Below are positions 1 to 6,469 of a stretch of DNA of 7,897 bases, in pieces; the first letter of the stretch is position 1, and every line of letters begins with the position of its first letter. Source of the stretch: CAXRGH01 sp964230195 (GTDB taxonomy: Bacteria; Pseudomonadota; Gammaproteobacteria; Enterobacterales; Alteromonadaceae); NCBI GenBank assembly GCA_964230195.1, contig CAXRGH010000072.1, positions 1 through 7,897 on the forward strand, written 5' to 3'. Both the position numbers and the translations under genes were made by a program. The notes under the pieces are model-generated. The model was not told where the DNA came from and did no database searches. It was given only the letters and a program-made list of their open reading frames with translations.

Positions 1-1
1 A

Positions 2-1453
2 ATAGATGCTGAAAATACAATCACCTTTTTTTCAAGAGAAGCCGAAAAAATTTGGGAAACAGACAGAAAGTCTGTTGTGGGTAAACATTTAAACACCATC
101 ATTCCGTCGGATTTAAAACAGGTCCACAACAACTATATTGAAGCCAATCGAACCACGGGGGTCAACAAAATCATCGGTGGTTATCGCGAAATAGAAGTTG
201 AGACCATGCAGGGCAACCGCAAAACAGCGTTACTTTACATCGCTAAACAGGAATTAGACGAAGGTCAGTTTGGCTATGTTGCGTTTGTAAAGGACATAAC
301 TGAACAAAAAGCATTGCAGAGGATCTTAGAGGAACAACAACAACACACAATTACACAAACCAAGCTTGCGACAATGGGGGAGTTGGCCGCGCGGGCGGGA
401 CACGAGATCAACAATCCTGTGACTATCATTAGTGCTTACCTTGCAAAAGTACGCAAGGGTATTGTCAGTAAGGGTATTTCTCAGGAAGAACTCATTGATA
501 GCCTTGGGGTTATAGATAGTGCCGCGGATAGGATTGCCGAAATCGTTAAAAGTATGAAAAGTGTTACCTCAGAGCAGCTTCCGGTTCAAACGGAAGTGAT
601 TGACTTAGGGAAGTTAGTGCAGGCAACGTTCAAGACCATGACAGCATTAATCAATGTTCATGGGGAGATCCTTAAACTGGAATCTACCGAAGATGATCTC
701 TTTGTGCTCGCAAGCGCAACTGCTATTCAACAAATATTGGTAAACCTAATAAATAACGCCCATGATGCGGTGAAAACAAAAACGGAGCCCAAGATTACAG
801 TTTCGGTGAAACAAGAGCAGGACTCTGTGTACGTTAGTGTTACTGACAATGGAATTGGCATAGAGGCTGATGAACAAGGCAAAATCTTTGATTCGTTTTA
901 TACGACTAAAGCCGACCTTGGTGGCACGGGGTTAGGCTTGGCGCTGGTCAAGTCTTTGGGGGATTCCATAGGAGCATCGGTTGCTGTTGAGTCTGCAGTG
1001 GGCGTTGGAAGTACATTTTCAATCTGCTTCCCGCTAGTTACGTCTAAAAAGTCAAGCTCCTCGGAAACACAAACCACTGAAATACCGCAAACAGCTGATA
1101 GGCCTAAAAACGTGATTGTGGTGGATGATGAAAAGGATTTAAGCGATATTATTTGTGAGTTCATGTCTGGCTTTGGGCATAGCGTCTTACGTTTCTACTC
1201 ACCAAAACAAGCAATTGAATACACAGCAAAAAACGGTTTACCGGATGCGATTATTACCGACTACACAATGCCTGAAATGAACGGTATTGAATTTTTGGAT
1301 ATTGTGTCACAACAGTACCCTCAGCACTCGGTGATAAAAATATTGATGACTGGTGACATAAATGACTATGCTGACCGCAAGTCGAAAGTCGATTACATTT
1401 TGCAAAAGCCTTTTCCATTGAACCGACTTGTTGAACTGTTAGAGCAAATTTAA
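2..1453 (+). CDS. PAS-domain hybrid sensor histidine kinase with C-terminal receiver (5' end missing)
   Basis: The frame is open from the first bases, so the GTG at 77 is an internal codon and the true start lies upstream of the window. Domains in order: the end of a PAS domain (about nt 2-310, closing with FVKDITEQ), a short coiled linker, a HisKA domain whose H-box GHEINNP has the phospho-accepting His codon at 401-403, a HATPase domain with N-box NLINNAHDA, G1 box DNGIGI (from 845) and G2 box GGTGLGLALVKS, then a CheY-like receiver. The receiver has VDDE acidic residues, the phospho-acceptor Asp at 1259-1261 in ITDYTMPEMNG, a Thr in LMTGD and the conserved Lys at 1406-1408 in LQKPF. All catalytic residues are present, so it should be an active cytoplasmic kinase able to pass phosphate to its own receiver. 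No HPt domain follows, and no response regulator with an output domain is adjacent. Signal and targets are unknown. Any membrane or sensor part would lie upstream. Confidence 0.95.
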   Translation: MDAENTITFFSREAEKIWETDRKSVVGKHLNTIIPSDLKQVHNNYIEANRTTGVNKIIGGYREIEVETMQGNRKTALLYIAKQELDEGQFGYVAFVKDITEQKALQRILEEQQQHTITQTKLATMGELAARAGHEINNPVTIISAYLAKVRKGIVSKGISQEELIDSLGVIDSAADRIAEIVKSMKSVTSEQLPVQTEVIDLGKLVQATFKTMTALINVHGEILKLESTEDDLFVLASATAIQQILVNLINNAHDAVKTKTEPKITVSVKQEQDSVYVSVTDNGIGIEADEQGKIFDSFYTTKADLGGTGLGLALVKSLGDSIGASVAVESAVGVGSTFSICFPLVTSKKSSSSETQTTEIPQTADRPKNVIVVDDEKDLSDIICEFMSGFGHSVLRFYSPKQAIEYTAKNGLPDAIITDYTMPEMNGIEFLDIVSQQYPQHSVIKILMTGDINDYADRKSKVDYILQKPFPLNRLVELLEQI

Positions 1454-1602
1454 TCGTCGCAAATGTATAAGTCATCTTACCGATTAAGTCGAAATATGGC
1501 TGCGTATTGGTTATCGAGGTTAGTTTCAATCTTTAGCCCCATTCGTCACAAACATTCTCTAAGCACAAGAATATTGGCTATATTGACATAAGCGACTTTA
1601 TT

Positions 1603-1610
1603 GGGGGGAG
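1603..1610 (+). promoter_or_regulatory. Shine-Dalgarno GGGGGGAG that decides the start of the next gene
   Basis: This purine run lies one base before an in-frame TTG (1612) and seven bases before an in-frame GTG (1618). Only the GTG has workable spacing, so translation should begin at 1618. No convincing -35/-10 pair was found in the 150 bases upstream; the TTGACA at 1583 has no matching -10 at a normal distance. Confidence 0.75.
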
Positions 1611-1617
1611 TTTGACA

Positions 1618-2589
1618 GTGAAGTTTGTGGCCCTATTTCTAATGGTTCTAACCCTTTCAACCCAAGCCACTACAATAACTACGTCGGTAGACAAGATTGA
1701 ACAGTTTCATTCTGTTATCCCAATGCCTTTGCCCGAGGACAACGCACTAATAACGGGGCAGTGGCGAGCCGAGGTAAATCAACTTGAGCTAGCAGAACGT
1801 ATTATGTTGGTACAACACTGGCTCAACTTGCTAGCGCAACATCCACAACCAACAGTTGCGCAACAGGCATGGGTACAGCTGATTGCAGCAGATCTGAATA
1901 AATTAGTAATCGCCAACCCAGATCATCCGCATACCTTCATCACGGTGGTTGATCTTGCCAGTCAAGCAAAGGCTACGCAGTATATTTGGAAGGTACAACA
2001 GCAGGTTGATGAATTGAACAGCGATTGGCAGTCGGGAAGACTAGACTGGCAAGCGTTATTGAGTCAACAATCAGCGCAGCAAGTAGATGCTATGATAAGT
2101 TGGATAAATAGCCTTGATGTTCCTGTCGCACAAGCCGTCGCTGTTGATTTTGAAAATTATGGCTTGGACCATTTGGGAGTTTCAAACCGGCTACTAGCAA
2201 CCATTGCCTTGGCTGGACGGTCAAGCGTGCTTGCACACACACTTTTACAACGTTCACCCGATCAGTATTCCTATTGGTTTATCCAACAGAGTGGAAACTT
2301 TTTCACTGATTATGAACACATTTCCCTATTAGGCCTTGCACTAAGCAATCCGGCATTGAGTTCTCAAGCACTAAATGTATTAGCCAAAAAATACAGCATG
2401 GATAGGCAAGCACAAGAGCACCTTGAACAAGCGATTAAAAATCCGGATTTGCAGTGGCAGGCAGTGGCAGCTTTGGCGTTTATGCCAGAGAATAGCTTTC
2501 GCAGTGTGCTAGTCGAACAAATCGAGCAGTACAATTTGCCCAGCAAAATACTGCTTGAACGATTGCCCATCGAAGGAGCTGTAAGATGA
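1618..2589 (+). CDS. Exported helix-rich protein of unknown function, partner gene of an M14 peptidase
   Basis: I do not recognise a named family. The product is 323 aa from the GTG at 1618, chosen over the TTG at 1612 from the position of the ribosome binding site. It starts with a clear signal peptide (MKFVALFLMVLTLSTQA, probable cleavage after TQA), so it should be periplasmic or secreted. The rest contains no cysteine, is rich in Gln, Ala and Leu, and reads as successive amphipathic helices (for example ERIMLVQHWLNLLAQ, AQEHLEQAIKNPDLQWQAVAALAF), suggesting a HEAT-like alpha-solenoid. That fold is an inference. The gene ends by overlapping the start of the downstream carboxypeptidase gene by 4 nt (ATGA), so the two are almost certainly co-translated. 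A role in folding, inhibiting, anchoring or assisting the peptidase is plausible but unproven. Confidence 0.85.
   Translation: MKFVALFLMVLTLSTQATTITTSVDKIEQFHSVIPMPLPEDNALITGQWRAEVNQLELAERIMLVQHWLNLLAQHPQPTVAQQAWVQLIAADLNKLVIANPDHPHTFITVVDLASQAKATQYIWKVQQQVDELNSDWQSGRLDWQALLSQQSAQQVDAMISWINSLDVPVAQAVAVDFENYGLDHLGVSNRLLATIALAGRSSVLAHTLLQRSPDQYSYWFIQQSGNFFTDYEHISLLGLALSNPALSSQALNVLAKKYSMDRQAQEHLEQAIKNPDLQWQAVAALAFMPENSFRSVLVEQIEQYNLPSKILLERLPIEGAVR
2573..2578 (+). promoter_or_regulatory. AAGGAG ribosome binding site inside the upstream gene
   Basis: A perfect Shine-Dalgarno core lies 7 nt before the ATG at 2586 and within the last codons of the upstream gene. Together with the ATGA stop-start overlap it supports translational coupling. 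Confidence 0.85.
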
Positions 2590-4454
2590 GAAACATCGCT
2601 TGTGCAGCTTTAGTACTTCTGTCGTCGTGTGTGTCCGCAAATACCCTGACTTACACTAATACAGAAACAGGAAGTAATTTAATTCCACTCGGCTACGATG
2701 TGCCAATTCCAATTGATTCTTTGACCCCTATCGACGGTTTTCGGACTTATCAAAGTCTTAACCTGCGTCATCAACAATTGGCGGCAGCCAGCCAGAGTAT
2801 CGCGCCGATCCAAGTGGGACAAACGATAGAGGGATTGCCGATTTGGGCTTATCAACTCAGCGATAGCGATACTGAAAAGTATAGTGGAGGCCTCGAGGGG
2901 AGTGCATTGATCAATGGTGGGATCCATGCCAGAGAATGGCAATCACCAGAAGTGACAACTGCGATCATCGAGTATTTGGCTGCACACGAAAATGATCAAC
3001 ATTTAGCCCAATATTTATTGGAAAACCTTAACCTACTGATCATCCCGGTACTTAATATTGATGGCTACCTGCAAACTCAACGACACCCCAATCAGGTGAC
3101 TAATACTCAAGCGTCGCCGCGTGATGGGCGTATGCGCCGCAAGAATATGCGCAGCGTGGATACGTCATTAGATACTGAATTTGATAATTTGAACGGCATT
3201 GATTTAAATCGTAATAACGCGCCCTATTGGGCAACGAATCCACAACGTAGCTCAAGTGATCCCAACTCTATTGTCTATCACGGCTTAGGTCCAGCCTCTG
3301 AGCCTGAAACCCAAGCTCTACAGCAGGCGGCGGTTGAAGCAGGCGAGGCAAGGCTGCGTTTTTATACCGATGTGCATTCTTTCACTCAAGTGTATTTTGC
3401 TCCGTACACAAGCAATATCAGACGTAATGAGATATTGGACCGGTTAGCCACAGTCATGCGCCAAGCCAATCGCGACCCGCAAACGCAGCGGGCAAAATAC
3501 GGTTACGCGCCTTCATCTTCTGGTGCTGGGATTGGAGCGACGGATGAATACTTTGCGCTGACCTACGATATACCGGCTTACACGTTGGAATTGGAGCCGC
3601 AAAACTCTGGCGCTGATTACGGCGGCTTTGGCGTGTCGCACGATGGCTTTATATTACCTGCGAGCGAAGTAGCCCGCATGCGCGAAGAGAAAACACGAGC
3701 AACCACGGCGGGTTTGTATGCAATGACTGATGTTCCTTACACTCAACGTGTGCAGGTTTGGGATGCGAATGGCGACACCTTGCTGATCGATCTGGAATGG
3801 CAGCAAAACGGCAATCAACGCCAGTTAGCAACGTTGCAGGCCAATGAGTTAGCCGCACAAACTAATTATCAACTCAAGGTGGTATTCAATAAACCCATGC
3901 GCTGGCTCAATGATGGTGGAGTGTCTGGGTTTGGCTCGTTAAGTGACCCATTAGATATTACGTTGCGCTGGCTTGGCAATCGCAGTGCCGGCGAAGCCGC
4001 GTGGGATATTGATACAGCTAGCGGGCAATGGCTAAGTGAACAAGGGTTTGCTAGGTACAAAACGGATACTTTCAGTGTTGAATTCACGCTAGGTAGCGAT
4101 TTTGTATGGTCTGAACTAACCCGCTTAGCGTTAGAGATTGAGACTACAGATTTTGCCGGCCAACGATTGGACACGGATCCCGCCACAATGGTCGATTTCC
4201 AATCAGGCGCATGGCAAAACTATGAAAATACCACGGGTGATGCCACAACCGACCGTGGCGGGAGTGATAAATCCATGCGCATTATTGATGATGGCAGCGA
4301 TTTATTTGCACCAGCGCCTACGCCACCAGCACCTACGCCAAACCCAACACCAACACCTAGTCCAAGCAGCGATAGCGGTGGTTCATTTGGAGGGATTTTA
4401 ATACTTTTAGTTGGATTTGTAGGACAAAGGTGGTTGCGCTGCAAGCAGCACTGA
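2586..4454 (+). CDS. Secreted M14-family zinc carboxypeptidase with GlyGly-CTERM sorting tail
   Basis: The 622-aa product is a metallocarboxypeptidase of the carboxypeptidase A type, removing C-terminal residues from peptides outside the cytoplasm. Residues 1-19 form a signal peptide (probable cleavage VSA-N; LSSC at 12-15 also resembles a lipobox, so lipidation is a less likely alternative). The catalytic domain spans about 75-375. Zinc ligands are His114 and Glu117 in GGIHAREW and His264 in DVHSF. Substrate-binding residues are Arg185 (RMRRK) and Asn208-Arg209 (DLNRN), and the general base is Glu335 in YTLELEP. Tyr307 (GYAPS) is a plausible match to CPA Tyr248. Residues 385-545 look like beta-sandwich material. 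A Pro/Thr linker (575-594) leads to GGSFGG, a hydrophobic helix and basic RWLRCK: a GlyGly-CTERM tail, expected to be cut by a rhombosortase and tied to type II secretion. No obvious propeptide inhibitor domain is seen. The start overlaps the upstream gene. Confidence 0.95.
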   Translation: MRNIACAALVLLSSCVSANTLTYTNTETGSNLIPLGYDVPIPIDSLTPIDGFRTYQSLNLRHQQLAAASQSIAPIQVGQTIEGLPIWAYQLSDSDTEKYSGGLEGSALINGGIHAREWQSPEVTTAIIEYLAAHENDQHLAQYLLENLNLLIIPVLNIDGYLQTQRHPNQVTNTQASPRDGRMRRKNMRSVDTSLDTEFDNLNGIDLNRNNAPYWATNPQRSSSDPNSIVYHGLGPASEPETQALQQAAVEAGEARLRFYTDVHSFTQVYFAPYTSNIRRNEILDRLATVMRQANRDPQTQRAKYGYAPSSSGAGIGATDEYFALTYDIPAYTLELEPQNSGADYGGFGVSHDGFILPASEVARMREEKTRATTAGLYAMTDVPYTQRVQVWDANGDTLLIDLEWQQNGNQRQLATLQANELAAQTNYQLKVVFNKPMRWLNDGGVSGFGSLSDPLDITLRWLGNRSAGEAAWDIDTASGQWLSEQGFARYKTDTFSVEFTLGSDFVWSELTRLALEIETTDFAGQRLDTDPATMVDFQSGAWQNYENTTGDATTDRGGSDKSMRIIDDGSDLFAPAPTPPAPTPNPTPTPSPSSDSGGSFGGILILLVGFVGQRWLRCKQH

Positions 4455-4609
4455 AAAATGAGAAGTTAAAGAGCATATACTGGCAATTAGCTTTAGACAA
4501 ATTACGGAAGTTCGTGACCTTTAAAACCAATTCCTGCGGTGTGCCAAATCCAGATTCTCATCTCTGCCAAAGCAAAGGTCTGCTTCGTTTATGACGCAGC
4601 TGTTGATAC

Positions 4610-4629
4610 GTTGACAACTGAATGTCAAC
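4610..4629. repeat. Short inverted repeat GTTGACA / TGTCAAC
   Basis: Perfect 7-bp arms (4610-4616 and 4623-4629) are separated by 6 nt. No T-run follows on either strand, so it is not a typical terminator. It lies between convergent genes, and its function is unknown. Confidence 0.5.
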
Positions 4630-4666
4630 AACGAGCCATAAACCGAATAGTTCGTTGTATGTCGGC

Positions 4667-4786
4667 AATGAGGGCGAAAGCGGACGTTCGACTTGAGAAG
4701 GGCTATGGTTAGTTTGTACGTATTGCTGTCGGTCACGACTTATAGGTAATCAGCTGCAGGAATGGGCATTAAGCGGACATCTAGTC
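4667..4786 (+). repeat. Two degenerate direct copies of an AATG-GGC-AAGCGGAC motif
   Basis: Copy one (4667-4692) reads AATGAGGGCGAAAGCGGAC followed by GTTCGAC. Copy two (4761-4786) reads AATGGGCATTAAGCGGAC followed by ATCTAGTC. The shared AAGCGGAC core and AATG(A)GGC lead are visible by eye. Similar short sequences are known to recur in non-coding DNA of proteobacteria, but I cannot confirm membership of a named repeat here. Confidence 0.4.
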
Positions 4787-4818
4787 TGGAGCCGCTTCTT
4801 ACTTTTCACTGTTAAAAA

Positions 4819-5640
4819 TTAGGGATCCTGATCTTGTGAAACTGGCTTCGCTCGATAAACCCTAAATTGCCCAATTCGCATTATTTTGCTTTTCACCCGC
4901 TCAAGTAAATAGCCATCTATCAGATTGTTAGTGCGTTTGATTAAAGTGATTTCGCCTTCGTCAAATTTGCCAATTACGGTTCCGTTGTAAGTATCGTTGC
5001 TCAACAATAAACTATTGAAATCGAAAGTGACATCATTAGTAATTGACATTCCGAAGAAGTACCGTGTCAATTTGCTGGGCTTATCTGCATATATTTCCAA
5101 TAGCGCGAGGTTGTCATTGGATCCAGGCTGACTAATGTTACCTATGTAAACGCCCTGAATACTGCTATCGTTCTCAAAATCAAACTCCCTCAGTAACTTG
5201 TCATTATTGGCAAAAAATTCTCGCACTATTGATTGCTTTTTCTTGGCCACTATCGAATAAATAGTTGAGTGCACTTCACCTTCTGCTTTTGCTCTAAAAG
5301 TTTCTGTTACGTTGTAACTATCAGCTTGAAATGGTGATAAAGTGAAAACGTGATTTTCAATATCAGATGAAGTCACCAAGGAAAATGAGCAGTTATTTGA
5401 CGTGCACGTTATGTCATCATCTGTGAATTTATATCGCTTCCCTACGGTAAACAATTTGACCATGCTAATCGCAAACATATGGTGATTACCGTCTTCATTA
5501 AATTCAAACAGATGAATACCAGTCTTAGTAGGAGCAAATCCTTCAAAAAGTCCTCGTGGTTTACTTAGATTTTCAGAAGCATGAGGGTGTGATGGGAAGA
5601 ATACAAAAACCAACAAGACCAGACTAATTACGACTTTCAT
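4819..5640 (-). CDS. Exported beta-rich protein of unknown function
   Basis: The 273-aa product is not recognised. It starts with a signal peptide (MKVVISLVLLVFVFF, likely cleavage near residue 21 after HPHA), so it should be periplasmic or secreted. The mature part is rich in alternating hydrophobic and polar residues typical of beta strands. It has only two cysteines, Cys79 and Cys84 (CTSNNC), which could form a disulfide. Two segments look alike: about 29-90 (GLFEGF, then HLFEFNEDG) and 162-224 (GVYIGN, then ALLEIYADK), suggesting two copies of one beta domain. The ATG at 5640 is chosen because the signal peptide begins there; the ribosome binding site is weak (a GGAAAT lies too far upstream). 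The gene is convergent with the carboxypeptidase gene and divergent from the next small membrane-protein gene. Confidence 0.8.
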   Translation of the reverse strand: MKVVISLVLLVFVFFPSHPHASENLSKPRGLFEGFAPTKTGIHLFEFNEDGNHHMFAISMVKLFTVGKRYKFTDDDITCTSNNCSFSLVTSSDIENHVFTLSPFQADSYNVTETFRAKAEGEVHSTIYSIVAKKKQSIVREFFANNDKLLREFDFENDSSIQGVYIGNISQPGSNDNLALLEIYADKPSKLTRYFFGMSITNDVTFDFNSLLLSNDTYNGTVIGKFDEGEITLIKRTNNLIDGYLLERVKSKIMRIGQFRVYRAKPVSQDQDP

Positions 5641-5765
5641 AATTTTACGTTTTGAGCAATTTCCTTTTTTGGGAGTGTTACATGAAATCTTCTGCCTATA
5701 AAGTCTATTGATCCTAACGTTAAAATACTTCTGGGCCTTGATTAGACATGGTGCTGACGTTCTAT

Positions 5766-5781
5766 GAGTAATTTGTTACTC
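5766..5781. repeat. Inverted repeat GAGTAA-TTTG-TTACTC
   Basis: Perfect 6-bp arms flank a 4-nt spacer. The A/T-rich arms and the position between divergent genes fit a regulator site. No T-run follows the second arm. Confidence 0.45.
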
Positions 5782-5792
5782 TGATTTCAAAA

Positions 5793-5804
5793 GGCGCATG
5801 CGCC
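5793..5804. repeat. 12-bp perfect palindrome GGCGCATGCGCC
   Basis: The sequence is fully self-complementary and stands out as GC-rich within an AT-rich intergenic region about 50 nt before the ATG at 5855. It may be a protein-binding site; a chance occurrence cannot be excluded. Confidence 0.45.
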
Positions 5805-5854
5805 ACACTCTAGACTCATTGTTCGATAAAAATGGATGCATTTAGACAAAAATT

Positions 5855-6247
5855 ATGGACACATTAATAGGTCTCACTCTCCTCTGTATTCCATTAGGAC
5901 TGGCCGCTATCTATTCGTATCGAGAGTATGGACTTAGTCTCTTAGAAAACTTTGAAAAATGGCGCATTGGTAAAGTAGCCGCTGTTTGCATTCTAGCAAT
6001 ATACATTTTCTATGTTGCTGTGTCTGAAGTCGCATTCAGCATCCTTTACATTGAAGAGTGGGCTTTCTACTTTGTTTATCCCGGTATTTCAGTATCTCTG
6101 ATTGTTTATTCTAAGCCTGCTAGTGAATTCCTTTCAGATTACAGCAGTCTAAAGAAAGCAGATATGCATGAAGATGTGGCGTTTGTGCTTGGTTACGCAT
6201 GGCTGCTGTACATCACGTGGGCCGTTTGGTTACATTCCTTTTTGTGA
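5855..6247 (+). CDS. Small integral membrane protein of unknown function
   Basis: The 130-aa product is not recognised. Four hydrophobic segments are visible, at about residues 3-21, 40-64, 69-86 and 108-129, with a charged loop between the first two (SYREYGLSLLENFEKWRIGK) and another before the last (SDYSSLKKADMHEDV). It is therefore probably a four-helix inner-membrane protein. There are only two cysteines (11 and 45) and no catalytic motif. The ribosome binding site is poor and the start is the first ATG that gives the hydrophobic first helix, so an alternative start is possible. It is transcribed away from the exported-protein gene and ends 158 nt before the insertion element. Confidence 0.65.
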   Translation: MDTLIGLTLLCIPLGLAAIYSYREYGLSLLENFEKWRIGKVAAVCILAIYIFYVAVSEVAFSILYIEEWAFYFVYPGISVSLIVYSKPASEFLSDYSSLKKADMHEDVAFVLGYAWLLYITWAVWLHSFL

Positions 6248-6405
6248 AAATAATTAGGCCATTTACACCACAAAATAGATCTTAGTAATAGCATTTACCT
6301 TCTGAAGCTGACAGTCTGATTTACGTACTCTTTGATCATTCGTTGTGTCGATTTCAACTCTGAACCGAACGGCCGCAAATTGTCTTCAGGAGATCCTCGA
6401 TTTCT
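6248..6405. other. Left flank of the insertion element, no plus-strand gene
   Basis: No gene or terminator is evident on the plus strand. On the minus strand a frame is open from the element down to a TAA at 6295-6297. It encodes about 36 residues (including GSPEDNLRPFGSELKST) and is in phase with the MFS gene on the other side of the element. The peptide does not look like the rest of an MFS transporter. CTGAAG at 6302-6307 and CTTCAG at 6384-6389 form a weak inverted pair. Confidence 0.4.
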
Positions 6406-6408
6406 CGA
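6393..6408 (+). repeat. Left part of the split target hairpin
   Basis: ATCCTCGATTTCTCGA ends at the left junction. Joined to GGAT (7722-7725) across the shared CGA it forms arms ATCCTCGA and TCGAGGAT separated by TTTC, a perfect 8-bp palindrome. The element therefore appears to lie in the second arm of a hairpin. Confidence 0.7.
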
Positions 6409-6410
6409 TG

Positions 6411-6423
6411 TATGGACTCCACC
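6411..6423 (+). repeat. Left subterminal inverted repeat of the IS
   Basis: TATGGACTCCACC is the exact reverse complement of GGTGGAGTCCATA at 7704-7716. It lies a few bases inside the left end, as in IS1111-type elements. Confidence 0.93.
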
Positions 6424-6444
6424 ACACCATTTGATAGTGTGGTG
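6420..6444 (+). promoter_or_regulatory. 8-bp hairpin in the transposase leader
   Basis: CACCACAC (6420-6427) pairs perfectly with GTGTGGTG (6437-6444) around a 9-nt loop. The first arm overlaps the left subterminal repeat and the hairpin ends 12 nt before the ribosome binding site. It could damp translation of the transposase from read-through messages, a device known in other insertion sequences; here that is inference. Confidence 0.55.
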
Positions 6445-6456
6445 TCGTCAAACCAA

Positions 6457-6462
6457 AAGGAG
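6457..6462 (+). promoter_or_regulatory. AAGGAG ribosome binding site fixing the transposase start
   Basis: The site is 7 nt before the ATG at 6470, which therefore is the start. An upstream in-frame start at 6332 would lie outside the element and read through its left end. Confidence 0.85.
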
Positions 6463-6469
6463 CCCATAC

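Larger units (their letters stand above)
4455..4818. other. Gene-free stretch with degenerate repeats
   Basis: This 364-base stretch has no convincing gene; short open frames lack start signals and normal composition. It contains a small inverted repeat at 4610-4629 and two related copies of a short motif at 4667-4692 and 4761-4786. No strong rho-independent terminator is visible for the carboxypeptidase gene or for the convergent minus-strand gene. It may be the relic of a dispersed intergenic repeat. Confidence 0.5.
5641..5854. promoter_or_regulatory. Divergent intergenic region carrying two perfect inverted repeats
   Basis: This stretch separates the minus-strand exported protein from the plus-strand membrane protein and must hold both promoters. 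I cannot assign -35/-10 boxes with confidence. Two perfect inverted repeats lie 11 nt apart at 5766-5781 and 5793-5804, in the part nearer the membrane-protein gene, and could be operator sites. Confidence 0.4.

Noticed and set aside
1583..1602. TTGACA as a -35 box for the gene at 1618
   Set aside because: The position 16-18 bases downstream is G-rich ribosome-binding sequence with no -10-like hexamer.
4138..4444. Open frames on both strands within the Pro/Thr linker region of the carboxypeptidase gene
   Set aside because: They are low-complexity shadows of the Pro-Thr repeats in the real frame.
4610..4629. Rho-independent terminator between convergent genes
   Set aside because: The arms are only 7 bp, the loop is AT-containing and no T-run follows on either strand.
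4521..4736. Minus-strand open frame of 71 codons between the carboxypeptidase gene and the exported-protein gene
   Set aside because: There is no ribosome binding site, the composition is rich in Arg, Cys and Asn unlike a real gene here, and it overlaps the degenerate repeat.
4455..6405. Integron cassette array (unknown genes in mixed orientation)
   Set aside because: No attC-like core and inverse-core sites were found around either unknown gene.
6332..6469. N-terminal extension of the transposase from the ATG-like start at 6332
   Set aside because: It begins outside the element, crosses its left end and has no ribosome binding site. The ATG at 6470 has AAGGAG at ideal spacing and matches family N-termini.
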